DNA of 6,111 bases, from the NCBI GenBank assembly GCA_003229345.1, contig QIDN01000412.1:1-6111 (forward strand). The letters are read 5' to 3'. Shown here piece after piece: positions 1 through 5,938 of the stretch. The DNA is from Nitrospirota bacterium (GTDB lineage Bacteria > Nitrospinota > Nitrospinia > Nitrospinales > Nitrospinaceae). A model generated the notes under the pieces. It saw nothing but the letters and a program-made list of their open reading frames with translations. It was not told the DNA's origin and did not search any database. Position 1 is the stretch's first letter. Every line of letters begins with the position of its first letter. The translations under genes were made by a program, and so were the position numbers.

Positions 1-582
1 GTTCTTCACCTTGCTGCGTAATACGGAAATGGCGCGGTCGACGGCGTAGCCCTTGGCCAGTCCGCCAACATTGATTGCCATACCGCGCCTCTTCAGTCGC
101 ACGGTGTGATCCTTTATTTCAATGTCCTTGTAATTCACCAGGGAGGCTGTTTTACGAAGGGTACTCTCGCGGGGAATGATTTCCTTCTCTCCGTCAAAAT
201 TCCACAGGTAAACCAGAGGTTCAATGGTGATGTCGAACGCGCCACCGGATTGCTCGGACCAATAGATACCTTCACGAATCACTTCTTCCACTTCAGGGGA
301 TACGGGAATGGCTTCTTTGCCCGCGGCACGGTTGATGCGGGAAATTTCTGAATCGGGGAGATATGTACTCATCAACTGTTCGATGCGTTTCATCTCATCA
401 AATGCCTGGGTGGTGACGGCTTGGATGACATCCGGATCGGGATGGGAAACAGTGATTTCCACCAGCGTTCCCATGATGAATTGCGTGCGGCGAGTGAGTT
501 GGTCGCCAGCGTCACCGCAGGCGTTGAGGACGATTCCCAACCACAGGACTACGGCGATACATTTAAAGGGAAGGAGTTTCAT
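1..582 (-). CDS. apbE: ApbE-family FAD:protein FMN transferase, lipoprotein (partial, C-terminus beyond left edge)
   Basis: The family transfers FMN from FAD to a Thr/Ser of exported or membrane flavoproteins such as NqrB/C and RnfD/G, acting at the outer face of the inner membrane. My translation from the ATG at 582-580 gives 194 residues before the window ends; the family is usually about 330-350, so just over half is present. Residues 1-22 form a lipoprotein signal: Lys2/Lys7, a hydrophobic core, and lipobox LNAC with Cys22. ApbE motifs follow in order: MGT (37-39), SEISRIN (78-84), SGGAFDITIEPL (112-123) and NVGGLAKGYAVD (171-182). The C-terminal Mg-binding Asp/Thr lies outside, so transferase cannot be separated from the FAD pyrophosphatase (Ftp-like) variant. 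The start lies 3 bases after the clc stop (TAA AAA ATG), in the same frame and without a Shine-Dalgarno, which implies translational coupling. The next Met (37) is inside the domain and would lose the signal peptide. Confidence 0.93.
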   Translation of the reverse strand, partial: MKLLPFKCIAVVLWLGIVLNACGDAGDQLTRRTQFIMGTLVEITVSHPDPDVIQAVTTQAFDEMKRIEQLMSTYLPDSEISRINRAAGKEAIPVSPEVEEVIREGIYWSEQSGGAFDITIEPLVYLWNFDGEKEIIPRESTLRKTASLVNYKDIEIKDHTVRLKRRGMAINVGGLAKGYAVDRAISVLRSKVKN

Positions 583-585
583 TTT

Positions 586-2337
586 TTAATTTTTCAGTTC
601 GCTGACGAGGATTTCGCGGTTGTACACCGCCTGAACATCGGACCGGCGCAACAGGCCTATTACTTTTTTGGAATCGCTGACTTTCACCACCGGCAATTGC
701 TCGACATCCAGATCGGAAAACTTGGCCAACGCTTCGTTCAGGTTGTGGTTGGGTTTTAAAGTCACCACATCGGAGGTGGCAAGGTCGCGGGCAAGGGCGG
801 TTTCTTCCATGCCTTCTTTTTGGGCGGCGTCACGAATGTCCGTAAATGAAATAATTCCGACCATATCCCCCTCCCGGTCCACCACTGGATAATACAGATG
901 ACGTGAATAGGATACGATTTCCAGAATTTTTTTGAAAGGCATTTCCTCGGGGATAGTGACGATCTCTTGCGTCATTACATCGCGAACGAACATGGTACTC
1001 AAGATGGAGATGGCTTTGCCCTGTTGGATGTTGATGCCTCGGTTGAGTAAGGTCTGAACGTAAATGGAATTTTTTGTGAAGCGCCGCATCGTGTAAGTGG
1101 CGACAATACAACAAACCATACTGGGAAGAACAATGGTGTAGTCCTTGGTCATTTCAAACAGAATGAGAATACTGGTCAAGGGAGCCTGCATCACCGCACT
1201 GGCCAGCGCGGCCATACCTACCAGCGCATAGGTTTCGCTGGAAGCAGTCCATTCGGGGAGAATTCCGTGAACTGCCGCCCCGAAGGTAGCGCCGACCATG
1301 GCGCCGATGAACAGGGAAGGCGCGAAGGTTCCGCCGATGCCGCCGGAACCGAGGGTTACCGCGGTGGCGATGATTTTGGTGAACACCAAAGCCAGCGCCA
1401 TGCCCCAGAACAAGTTGCCGTTCAGGACCTGCTCCATTTCCAGGAACCCGTTGCCCCGTATCTGGGGAGTGAGTAATGCCAAAAGTCCGACGACCAATCC
1501 CCCGAGAGCCGGTTTGAGAATGATCGATATGTTGACCTGTTCGTCGAAAAATTTCTGGCTTCGATAATAACACTGAGTGAAAAGATACGCCGTGATCCCA
1601 CACAGGATTCCGAGCAGGAGGTAAAAGAATATTTCCGAAGGGTTGACCACCTCATGCACCGGTGTCAGGAAGGTCATCTCGTTGCCTTCGAGGGCACGTC
1701 CCGTCACCGTTCCCATGACCGAGGCGATGATGATGGGGCTGAGGGAATGGATAGTGAATTCGCCGAGAATGATTTCCATCACGAAGATCATTCCCGCCAA
1801 AGGCGCGTTAAAAGTTGCCGCGATGCCTGCTGCGGCACCGCACCCGACCATGATCCGGATACGTTCGCTGGAAAGCTTCATCATCTGGCCGAACACCGAA
1901 CCGATTACGGAACAGATTTGCACCGTGGGTCCGACCCGTCCCGCTGATCCCCCCGACCCAATGGTGATGGAAGAGGTGAGGGCGCAGACGGTCAATACCC
2001 GCTTGCGGATTTTTCCGTTTTTCAGCACGACCGCTTCCATGACGCGGTCGACGCCATTCTCGGCAACGGCTTCCGGAAAATAACGGCGGGTGACGCCGAT
2101 GATCAGCCCTCCCAACATCGGCATGAAGGGCATCAGGGCCATCACCAGCCCGGCGGAGAGTCCCATCAACAGGCCTTCTCCGGAAAATACCCGTGCAAAA
2201 AAATCGATCATCCAGCGGAATACGGTGGAGGCGGCACCAGCGAGGACGCCGATTACGGCGGCCAGGATGAGCAGGAGGTATTCCTTGCCGAAAAAACTTT
2301 TGATTTCCGTAGGTATTGTGTCGGTTGGCTGGTTCAT
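586..2337 (-). CDS. CLC-family chloride channel with C-terminal CBS pair, lacking the gating glutamate
   Basis: This is an inner-membrane CLC anion channel/transporter of 583 residues: a pore of about 430 residues plus two cytoplasmic CBS domains (about 451-503 and 517-572), which in other CLCs bind adenine nucleotides and modulate the pore. Family landmarks are GSGGSAGR-V-GPTVQ (127-140), FNAPLAGMIFVME (176-188), GSGGIGGTFAP (330-340; chloride-binding GxFxP at 336-340), APLTSILILFEMT (385-397) and Tyr426 in SIYVQTLL, matching the central Tyr445 of E. coli ClC. Departures are clear. The gating/proton glutamate (Glu148 in EcClC) is Val135, the internal proton glutamate (Glu203) is Ile189, and the GSGIP loop aligns to ENGVD (93-97). 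This favours a proton-uncoupled channel over an antiporter. The frame is intact and conserved throughout, so it is not a pseudogene. The start is the ATG 26 bases below a good promoter; its Shine-Dalgarno is weak (CCGGAA). It is first gene of an operon with apbE. Confidence 0.95.
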   Translation of the reverse strand: MNQPTDTIPTEIKSFFGKEYLLLILAAVIGVLAGAASTVFRWMIDFFARVFSGEGLLMGLSAGLVMALMPFMPMLGGLIIGVTRRYFPEAVAENGVDRVMEAVVLKNGKIRKRVLTVCALTSSITIGSGGSAGRVGPTVQICSVIGSVFGQMMKLSSERIRIMVGCGAAAGIAATFNAPLAGMIFVMEIILGEFTIHSLSPIIIASVMGTVTGRALEGNEMTFLTPVHEVVNPSEIFFYLLLGILCGITAYLFTQCYYRSQKFFDEQVNISIILKPALGGLVVGLLALLTPQIRGNGFLEMEQVLNGNLFWGMALALVFTKIIATAVTLGSGGIGGTFAPSLFIGAMVGATFGAAVHGILPEWTASSETYALVGMAALASAVMQAPLTSILILFEMTKDYTIVLPSMVCCIVATYTMRRFTKNSIYVQTLLNRGINIQQGKAISILSTMFVRDVMTQEIVTIPEEMPFKKILEIVSYSRHLYYPVVDREGDMVGIISFTDIRDAAQKEGMEETALARDLATSDVVTLKPNHNLNEALAKFSDLDVEQLPVVKVSDSKKVIGLLRRSDVQAVYNREILVSELKN

Positions 2338-2369
2338 CGGTTCCGGAAAAAGGGTTCAGTAACCATTTC

Positions 2370-2398
2370 ATTATAAAGGGTGTGAGTAACCCTGACCA
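2370..2398 (-). promoter_or_regulatory. Candidate sigma-70 promoter for clc-apbE
   Basis: On the minus strand a perfect TATAAT (2375-2370) lies 17 bases from TGGTCA (2398-2393; 4 of 6 matches to TTGACA). Transcription would start near 2363 and give a leader of about 26 bases. The heptamer GGTTACT occurs twice on this strand, at 2391-2385 inside the spacer and at 2364-2358 at the start site, so a repressor site is possible. The promoter is predicted by eye only. Confidence 0.5.
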
Positions 2399-2451
2399 GC
2401 GTGAGGGACAAAAGAATTTTTTTAGAGAGGCGACGATTGCCTGCGGATGGC

Positions 2452-2460
2452 TGTTATGAT
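2452..2460 (+). promoter_or_regulatory. Candidate extended -10 promoter for rpe
   Basis: TGTTATGAT matches the extended -10 form TGnTATAAT with one mismatch. No good -35 lies 16-18 bases upstream, which extended -10 promoters can tolerate. Transcription would start near 2467 and give an rpe leader of about 120 bases. A short dyad, CTCAAC (2464-2469) with GTTGAG (2477-2482), sits at the predicted start and could be an operator or a 5'-end hairpin. Confidence 0.35.
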
Positions 2461-2495
2461 ATGCTCAACAACGCTCGTTGAGAAATGAGGGCACC

Positions 2496-2539
2496 CATCC
2501 TTTGGCTTTCCAGATTCTCATCCCTCCGAAAGCCGGATG
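2496..2539 (+). promoter_or_regulatory. Leader hairpin upstream of rpe
   Basis: CATCC (2496-2500) and GGCTTTC (2504-2510) pair perfectly with GAAAGCC (2528-2534) and GGATG (2535-2539). This makes 12 base pairs broken only by a 3-base TTT bulge, with a 17-base loop. The hairpin ends 35 bases before the rpe Shine-Dalgarno. No U-run follows, so it is not an intrinsic terminator. An alternative pairing, GAGGG (2487-2491) with CCCTC (2522-2526), would compete with it. Its function is unknown; a leader control element or mRNA-stabilising hairpin is plausible. Confidence 0.45.
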
Positions 2540-2574
2540 ATCCCGGAACATTCAAAATTATTATTCAATTGTTA

Positions 2575-2581
2575 AGAGGAG
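2575..2581 (+). promoter_or_regulatory. Ribosome binding site of rpe (decides the start)
   Basis: AGAGGAG lies 5 bases before the ATG at 2587. The protein from that ATG begins with the standard family N-terminus (MVKIAPSILSADF). The in-frame ATG at 2485 would add 34 residues of unfamily-like sequence and lacks a comparable site, so 2587 is the start. Confidence 0.9.
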
Positions 2582-2586
2582 ATTCA

Positions 2587-3234
2587 ATGGTCAAGATTGC
2601 GCCTTCGATTTTATCCGCCGACTTCAGCCGACTGGGAGAAGAAGTGAAAGCTGTGGAAGAAGCGGGAGCGGACTGGATTCATGTGGATGTGATGGACGGG
2701 AGATTTGTTCCCAATATCACCATCGGTCCCCTGGTTGTGGAATCCCTGCGTAAAGTGACGAAGCTTCCCCTCGACGTGCATCTGATGATCGAGAACGCGG
2801 ATCAATATATAGAAGATTTCGCCAACGCGGGTGCGGATATCATTTCCGTTCATGTCGAGGCCTGCCCGCATCTGCACCGTACCATCCAGAGCATCAAGGA
2901 AAACGGCGCGAAGGCGGGAGTGGTTCTGAATCCTGCGACGACTTTGTTCGCGCTCGATGAAATAATCGAGCAGGTCGATATAGTGCTTTTGATGTCGGTC
3001 AACCCCGGATTCGGCGGCCAGAAATTTATCGGCTCCGTGCTCAGTAAAATCGAGCTGCTTCGTAATACTTTGAGTGAATCGGGAGTGGAGTTGGATCTGG
3101 AAGTGGACGGTGGGATAAAACCGGACAACGCGGCAACCATCAAACAGGCCGGGGCCAACGTGCTGGTGGCCGGTTCCGCGATCTTCGGGTGCGATGATTA
3201 TAAAAAAGCCATCGAGGCGCTTCGAAACGCTTGA
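2587..3234 (+). CDS. rpe: Ribulose-phosphate 3-epimerase
   Basis: Cytosolic enzyme interconverting D-ribulose 5-phosphate and D-xylulose 5-phosphate in the pentose phosphate pathway, and in the Calvin cycle where present. The 215-residue product has the usual length for this TIM-barrel family. Visible motifs are PSILSADF (6-13, with Ser7), HVDVMDG (32-38), DVHLM (63-67), VNPGFGGQ (138-145), EVDGGI (172-177) and AGSAIF (195-200). The metal ligands and catalytic acids correspond to His32, Asp34, His65 and Asp174, all present. It is transcribed alone from the divergent region shared with clc, behind a structured leader, and faces the TPR gene tail to tail with 15 bases between stops. No convincing intrinsic terminator is visible after it: the small dyads at 3234-3245 and 3252-3269 lack a U-tract. 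The family assignment is secure; D-allulose 6-phosphate epimerase (AlsE) is a relative but less likely given the typical Rpe motifs. Confidence 0.97.
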   Translation: MVKIAPSILSADFSRLGEEVKAVEEAGADWIHVDVMDGRFVPNITIGPLVVESLRKVTKLPLDVHLMIENADQYIEDFANAGADIISVHVEACPHLHRTIQSIKENGAKAGVVLNPATTLFALDEIIEQVDIVLLMSVNPGFGGQKFIGSVLSKIELLRNTLSESGVELDLEVDGGIKPDNAATIKQAGANVLVAGSAIFGCDDYKKAIEALRNA

Positions 3235-3249
3235 GAGGAAACTCTGAGG

Positions 3250-5541
3250 TCAGCGGGTGATCAGCCGCTTCATCCCACCAAAAAATGTATGCACTTTGTC
3301 CCAGAATTCGGCGTTTTTTAGTTTCCGAAGCGCTTCCTTCATGTCAGGGTCCAGGCGAAGCGCTTCTTCATACGAATGAATCGCGTCAACATAGTTGGAA
3401 TCCGCGGCATAGATCAATCCCAGATTATAATAGCCTGATGCGTAATCCGGTTTCAGCTCGATGGTTTTGCGAATCATTTGTTCTGCGTCGCGGTTTTGGG
3501 ACCGGCGCAGGTAGATGAGACCCAGGTTGTTATGGGCAAATGCGTATTTTGGGTCCAGACGAATCGCTTCCCGGTATTCGTTTTCCGCTTTCATGAATTG
3601 ACGACCGTTGTCATACAAGAGGCCCAGATTGAAATGAACTTTGGGCTCGTCAGGGCTTAACCGGATGGACTCCACATATTCTTTTTCAGCCAACTGGACT
3701 TTGTTCATTGATTCATAGAGGATGCCCAGGTTGAAGTGGACTTGAGAATCTTCAGAGTTCAGGCGAGCCGCTTCTTTCAAAGCCGCTTCCGATTCCTCAT
3801 ATTGATCCAGTTTGAGATGCACCAGCCCCAGATTATTGTAGGTGTCCGGATCCTCTGGCTTTAATTCCAGCGCTTGCTGGTACTTCCGCAGGGCCTCTTC
3901 CAACTGTTCCCGGCTTTCATACAGGATTCCCAGATTGAACAACGCATCGTAATCCTCCGGGTTCAGGCCCAGGGTCTTGTGATAGGATTCCTCGGCCTGG
4001 CCCATGTCCCCCAAATGCTCGTAGATCAGCGCCAGGTTGAAGTGGACAATATGATTCTCCGAATTCAGGTGGAGTGCCTTTTGGTAGGCATTCAATGAAG
4101 CTTCATACTTTTCCTGACGATAGTAAATGACACCCAACTTAATCCAGGCTTCCTCGATTTCTGGATGATGATAAACCGTTTTCTGGAATACGTGTTCAGC
4201 CTGCCCGTATTCTTTTTTTTGGAAATGCAGATTGCCCAGCAGGTACAGGGCATCCGAGTTTTCCGGTTCCAGTTTCAGAGCGGTTTCCAATTCAGCAAAA
4301 GCCAGGCCGTATTGCTCCCGGAGGGTGTATAGCTTGGCCAGTTGTGCGTGGCCGAAAACATTCTCGCGGTCCAGTTGAGTCAGTTCTTTAAGGATTGTTT
4401 CAGCGTGATCGTATTCTTCCAGCGACTCATACAGGTATCCCAGTTTGGAATACACCTCGCTGTCCATCGGGTCCAGCCGCAACACTCTGCGAAACGCTTC
4501 CAGAGCCAAACGGTCTTGATCCTGCGCTTGGTACAGCAGACCCAGATTGTATTGGGCGTTGATGTAATAGGGGTCCAGCTTTAAAGTGGTTTCAAATTCC
4601 TCTTCAGCCAGGGAATAATTCTTGAGTTGATAATGGAGCAGGCCCAGATTGTTGTGTGCGGCCGTGTACTTGGGGTTGAGCCGTAAGGCCTCCTTGTATT
4701 CTGTTTCGGCCTCATCAAAACGTTTTTGTTCAAAACGCAGAAAGCCCAGTTGGTTGTGAATTTGCGCGTCGTTCGATTTTAAGGACAAAGCTTTTTGGTA
4801 CTGGTAGTCTGCTTCGATAAAATTTTTCTGGTTGGCCGCAATATTACCCAGGAAGAAGTGGGCTTCCGCATTTTTGGGATCCAGCTTCAAAGTCTCTTTA
4901 TACCCCACCTCCGCTTTGTCCTGTTCTCCCAGATTGTTGTACAGGTTGGCCAAATCCAAATGCGCGAATACATTTTTAGGATTGATCCTGATGGCTGAAT
5001 GGTACTCTCGTTCCGCCTCGAAAAAACGTTCCTGATCGAAATACAGATTGCCCAGATTGTAACGAGCCTGGCCGTAATCGGGATCCAGTTGCAATGCTTT
5101 TAAATAGGATTGCTCGGCGGCGCAGTAATTTTCCTGGCAGGCGTACAAGAGGCCCAGGTTGTGATGAGGCAGGGTGTACTCGGGATCGCTTTCCAGCGCT
5201 CTCTTGTATTCGGTTTCTGCTTTGCCCCACAGCTTCTGCTCGTAATAAAGAGAGCCGAGATTATTCCGGGTGCGGGCGTTATCGGGATCCAGTTCCAGGC
5301 TTTTCTGGTAATGATATTCCGCGTCGGAAACACGCTTCTGCTGGTGGCTGATGGCACCCAGTCCCAAGTGAGCCTCGGCACTAGATGCATCCTGCCGAAG
5401 CGCTTTCTGGTACTCGTGCTCGGCAAGGTCATACATGGCCTTGGCTAGATAAAAATCACCGAGGGCGCAAATAGCCTCTGCATCCCCAGGATTTTGACGA
5501 ATGTCCTGCTTGAACTGTTCTTCCTCTTCCCCGAAGCTCAT
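3250..5541 (-). CDS. Large TPR-only scaffold protein (21 tandem tetratricopeptide repeats)
   Basis: The 763-residue product is almost wholly TPR: a 19-residue acidic N-terminus, 21 repeats of exactly 34 residues (20-733) with no insertion or deletion, and a 30-residue tail with a capping helix and basic end (MKRLITR). By my reading the family glycine after the conserved Leu is Gly in 18 repeats and Ala in 3 (6, 12, 15), and the repeat-closing Pro is present in 16. There is no signal peptide, membrane segment or enzymatic domain, so it is probably a cytosolic protein-binding superhelix of two to three turns. Asn at the groove-lining position before the conserved Leu occurs in 12 repeats, including all of 15-21, as in the TPR region of O-GlcNAc transferase; no transferase domain is present. 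The start has AGGA (5554-5551) 9 bases upstream. I saw no convincing promoter in the AT-rich region above it. The partner is unknown and neighbours do not suggest one. Confidence 0.95.
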   Translation of the reverse strand: MSFGEEEEQFKQDIRQNPGDAEAICALGDFYLAKAMYDLAEHEYQKALRQDASSAEAHLGLGAISHQQKRVSDAEYHYQKSLELDPDNARTRNNLGSLYYEQKLWGKAETEYKRALESDPEYTLPHHNLGLLYACQENYCAAEQSYLKALQLDPDYGQARYNLGNLYFDQERFFEAEREYHSAIRINPKNVFAHLDLANLYNNLGEQDKAEVGYKETLKLDPKNAEAHFFLGNIAANQKNFIEADYQYQKALSLKSNDAQIHNQLGFLRFEQKRFDEAETEYKEALRLNPKYTAAHNNLGLLHYQLKNYSLAEEEFETTLKLDPYYINAQYNLGLLYQAQDQDRLALEAFRRVLRLDPMDSEVYSKLGYLYESLEEYDHAETILKELTQLDRENVFGHAQLAKLYTLREQYGLAFAELETALKLEPENSDALYLLGNLHFQKKEYGQAEHVFQKTVYHHPEIEEAWIKLGVIYYRQEKYEASLNAYQKALHLNSENHIVHFNLALIYEHLGDMGQAEESYHKTLGLNPEDYDALFNLGILYESREQLEEALRKYQQALELKPEDPDTYNNLGLVHLKLDQYEESEAALKEAARLNSEDSQVHFNLGILYESMNKVQLAEKEYVESIRLSPDEPKVHFNLGLLYDNGRQFMKAENEYREAIRLDPKYAFAHNNLGLIYLRRSQNRDAEQMIRKTIELKPDYASGYYNLGLIYAADSNYVDAIHSYEEALRLDPDMKEALRKLKNAEFWDKVHTFFGGMKRLITR
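3343..5484 (-). repeat. 21 x 102-bp tandem coding repeats (TPR units)
   Basis: Codons 20-733 of the TPR gene fall into 21 consecutive 102-base units. Amino-acid identity between units is limited mainly to the TPR signature. The similar runs in units 16 and 18 (FNLGILYES) use different synonymous codons, so the array looks old rather than recently expanded. Confidence 0.9.
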
Positions 5542-5720
5542 ACTGATTTATCCTGAATGTTAATGTGTAAATTTAGAGTAACGGCTAATCGACAATTTTT
5601 CCACAACGATTCAGAGAATTTTTAAAAATAGTTAAATCAATGAGTTATGGATTAAAATATCGGATTCTGGAATAATTGGGGAGGTAAGGAGTTCTCATAG
5701 CGCAGAATACTTAACGGGGG

Positions 5721-5735
5721 CCTGAAAATTTCAGG
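5721..5735. promoter_or_regulatory. Perfect 15-base palindrome, possible operator
   Basis: CCTGAAAATTTCAGG has 7-base arms around one central A. A further GGGCC (5718-5722) and GGCCC (5740-5744) could form an alternative outer stem. No T-run follows on either strand, so a dimeric-regulator site is more likely than a terminator. The regulator is unknown. Confidence 0.35.
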
Positions 5736-5818
5736 TTGGGGCCCTTATCGGAAACGGGCAGAAAAGGATTGAGCATAGAGAGCCCCATCTGTTTTCCCCA
5801 GTTTGGGTCGGTTTGTCC

Positions 5819-5848
5819 TTGTAAACGCTCTTGAAATCAGGCTAAAAT
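5819..5848 (+). promoter_or_regulatory. Candidate tatA promoter
   Basis: TTGTAA (5819-5824; 4 of 6 to TTGACA) lies 18 bases from TAAAAT (5843-5848; 5 of 6 to TATAAT), predicting a start near 5855. The -10 sits between AGGCT (5839-5843) and AGCCT (5850-5854), and the whole promoter lies between GTCCTTG (5815-5821) and CAAGGAC (5858-5864). A second, weaker option is TTGGGA (5889-5894) with TATTTT (5912-5917). Confidence 0.35.
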
Positions 5849-5883
5849 CAGCCTACTCAAGGACTTAATTTTAACTGTTGTGC

Positions 5884-5921
5884 AGGGCTTGGGAATCACC
5901 CGGCCTTGATTTATTTTTTTT
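5884..5921 (+). terminator. Intrinsic-terminator-like hairpin and U-tract in the tatA leader
   Basis: Bases 5884-5889 (AGGGCT) pair with 5902-5907 (GGCCTT), including two G-U pairs, and after one bulged U GGG (5891-5893) pairs with CCC (5899-5901) around the loop AATCA. That is a 9-pair stem, followed by a T-rich run that includes eight Ts at 5914-5921. It is oriented with tatA and ends 2 bases before the tatA ribosome binding site. With no plus-strand gene upstream to terminate, it is either an attenuator of tatA or the end of a small upstream transcript. Confidence 0.5.
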
Positions 5922-5938
5922 ACGGGAGGATTTCCACC

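Larger units (their letters stand above)
5542..5938. other. Gene-free divergent intergenic region between the TPR gene and tatA
   Basis: About 400 bases with no supportable coding gene or recognised RNA gene. The left part (about 5580-5660) is AT-rich and should hold the TPR promoter, though none stands out. The middle holds a 15-base palindrome (5721-5735). The right part holds a candidate tatA promoter inside nested dyads (5815-5864) and a terminator-like hairpin (5884-5921) just before the tatA ribosome binding site. A small non-coding RNA ending at that hairpin is possible, but I recognise no family. Confidence 0.7.

Noticed and set aside
106..759. Several plus-strand open frames over apbE and the end of clc
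   Set aside because: They are antisense to clear family motifs of ApbE and the CBS domains and have no support of their own.
1643..2083. Open frame of 146 codons on the plus strand opposite clc
   Set aside because: It is antisense to the conserved CLC pore region, has no ribosome binding site or recognisable domain, and has shadow-like composition.
1808..2371. Open frame of 187 codons on the minus strand overlapping clc in another frame
   Set aside because: It is Arg/His-rich, low in hydrophobic residues, and simply the out-of-frame reading of clc.
2485..2586. Upstream in-frame ATG extending rpe by 34 residues
   Set aside because: The extra residues do not resemble the family N-terminus, the segment holds the leader hairpin, and a good ribosome binding site fits the ATG at 2587.
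3252..3269. AGCGG/CCGCT dyad as the rpe terminator
   Set aside because: The stem is only 5 pairs and is not followed by a U-run on either strand; it also covers the last codons of the TPR gene.
3285..5448. Many small plus-strand open frames across the TPR gene
   Set aside because: They recur because the 102-base TPR repeat also recurs on the opposite strand; their similar hydrophobic sequences are reverse readings of the TPR signature.
3343..5484. Regular repeats considered as a CRISPR array or satellite
   Set aside because: The 102-base period is the coding period of 34-residue TPRs and the frame is open throughout.
5597..5605. DnaA-box-like TTTTCCACA beside an AT-rich stretch, with a near match at 5563-5571, as a replication origin
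   Set aside because: One relaxed match and one imperfect one are not a cluster, and no dnaA, dnaN or similar gene is nearby.
5678..5691. Shine-Dalgarno-like GGGGAGGTAAGGAG suggesting a small gene
   Set aside because: No ATG, GTG or TTG follows at a usable distance and stops occur at once in the following bases.
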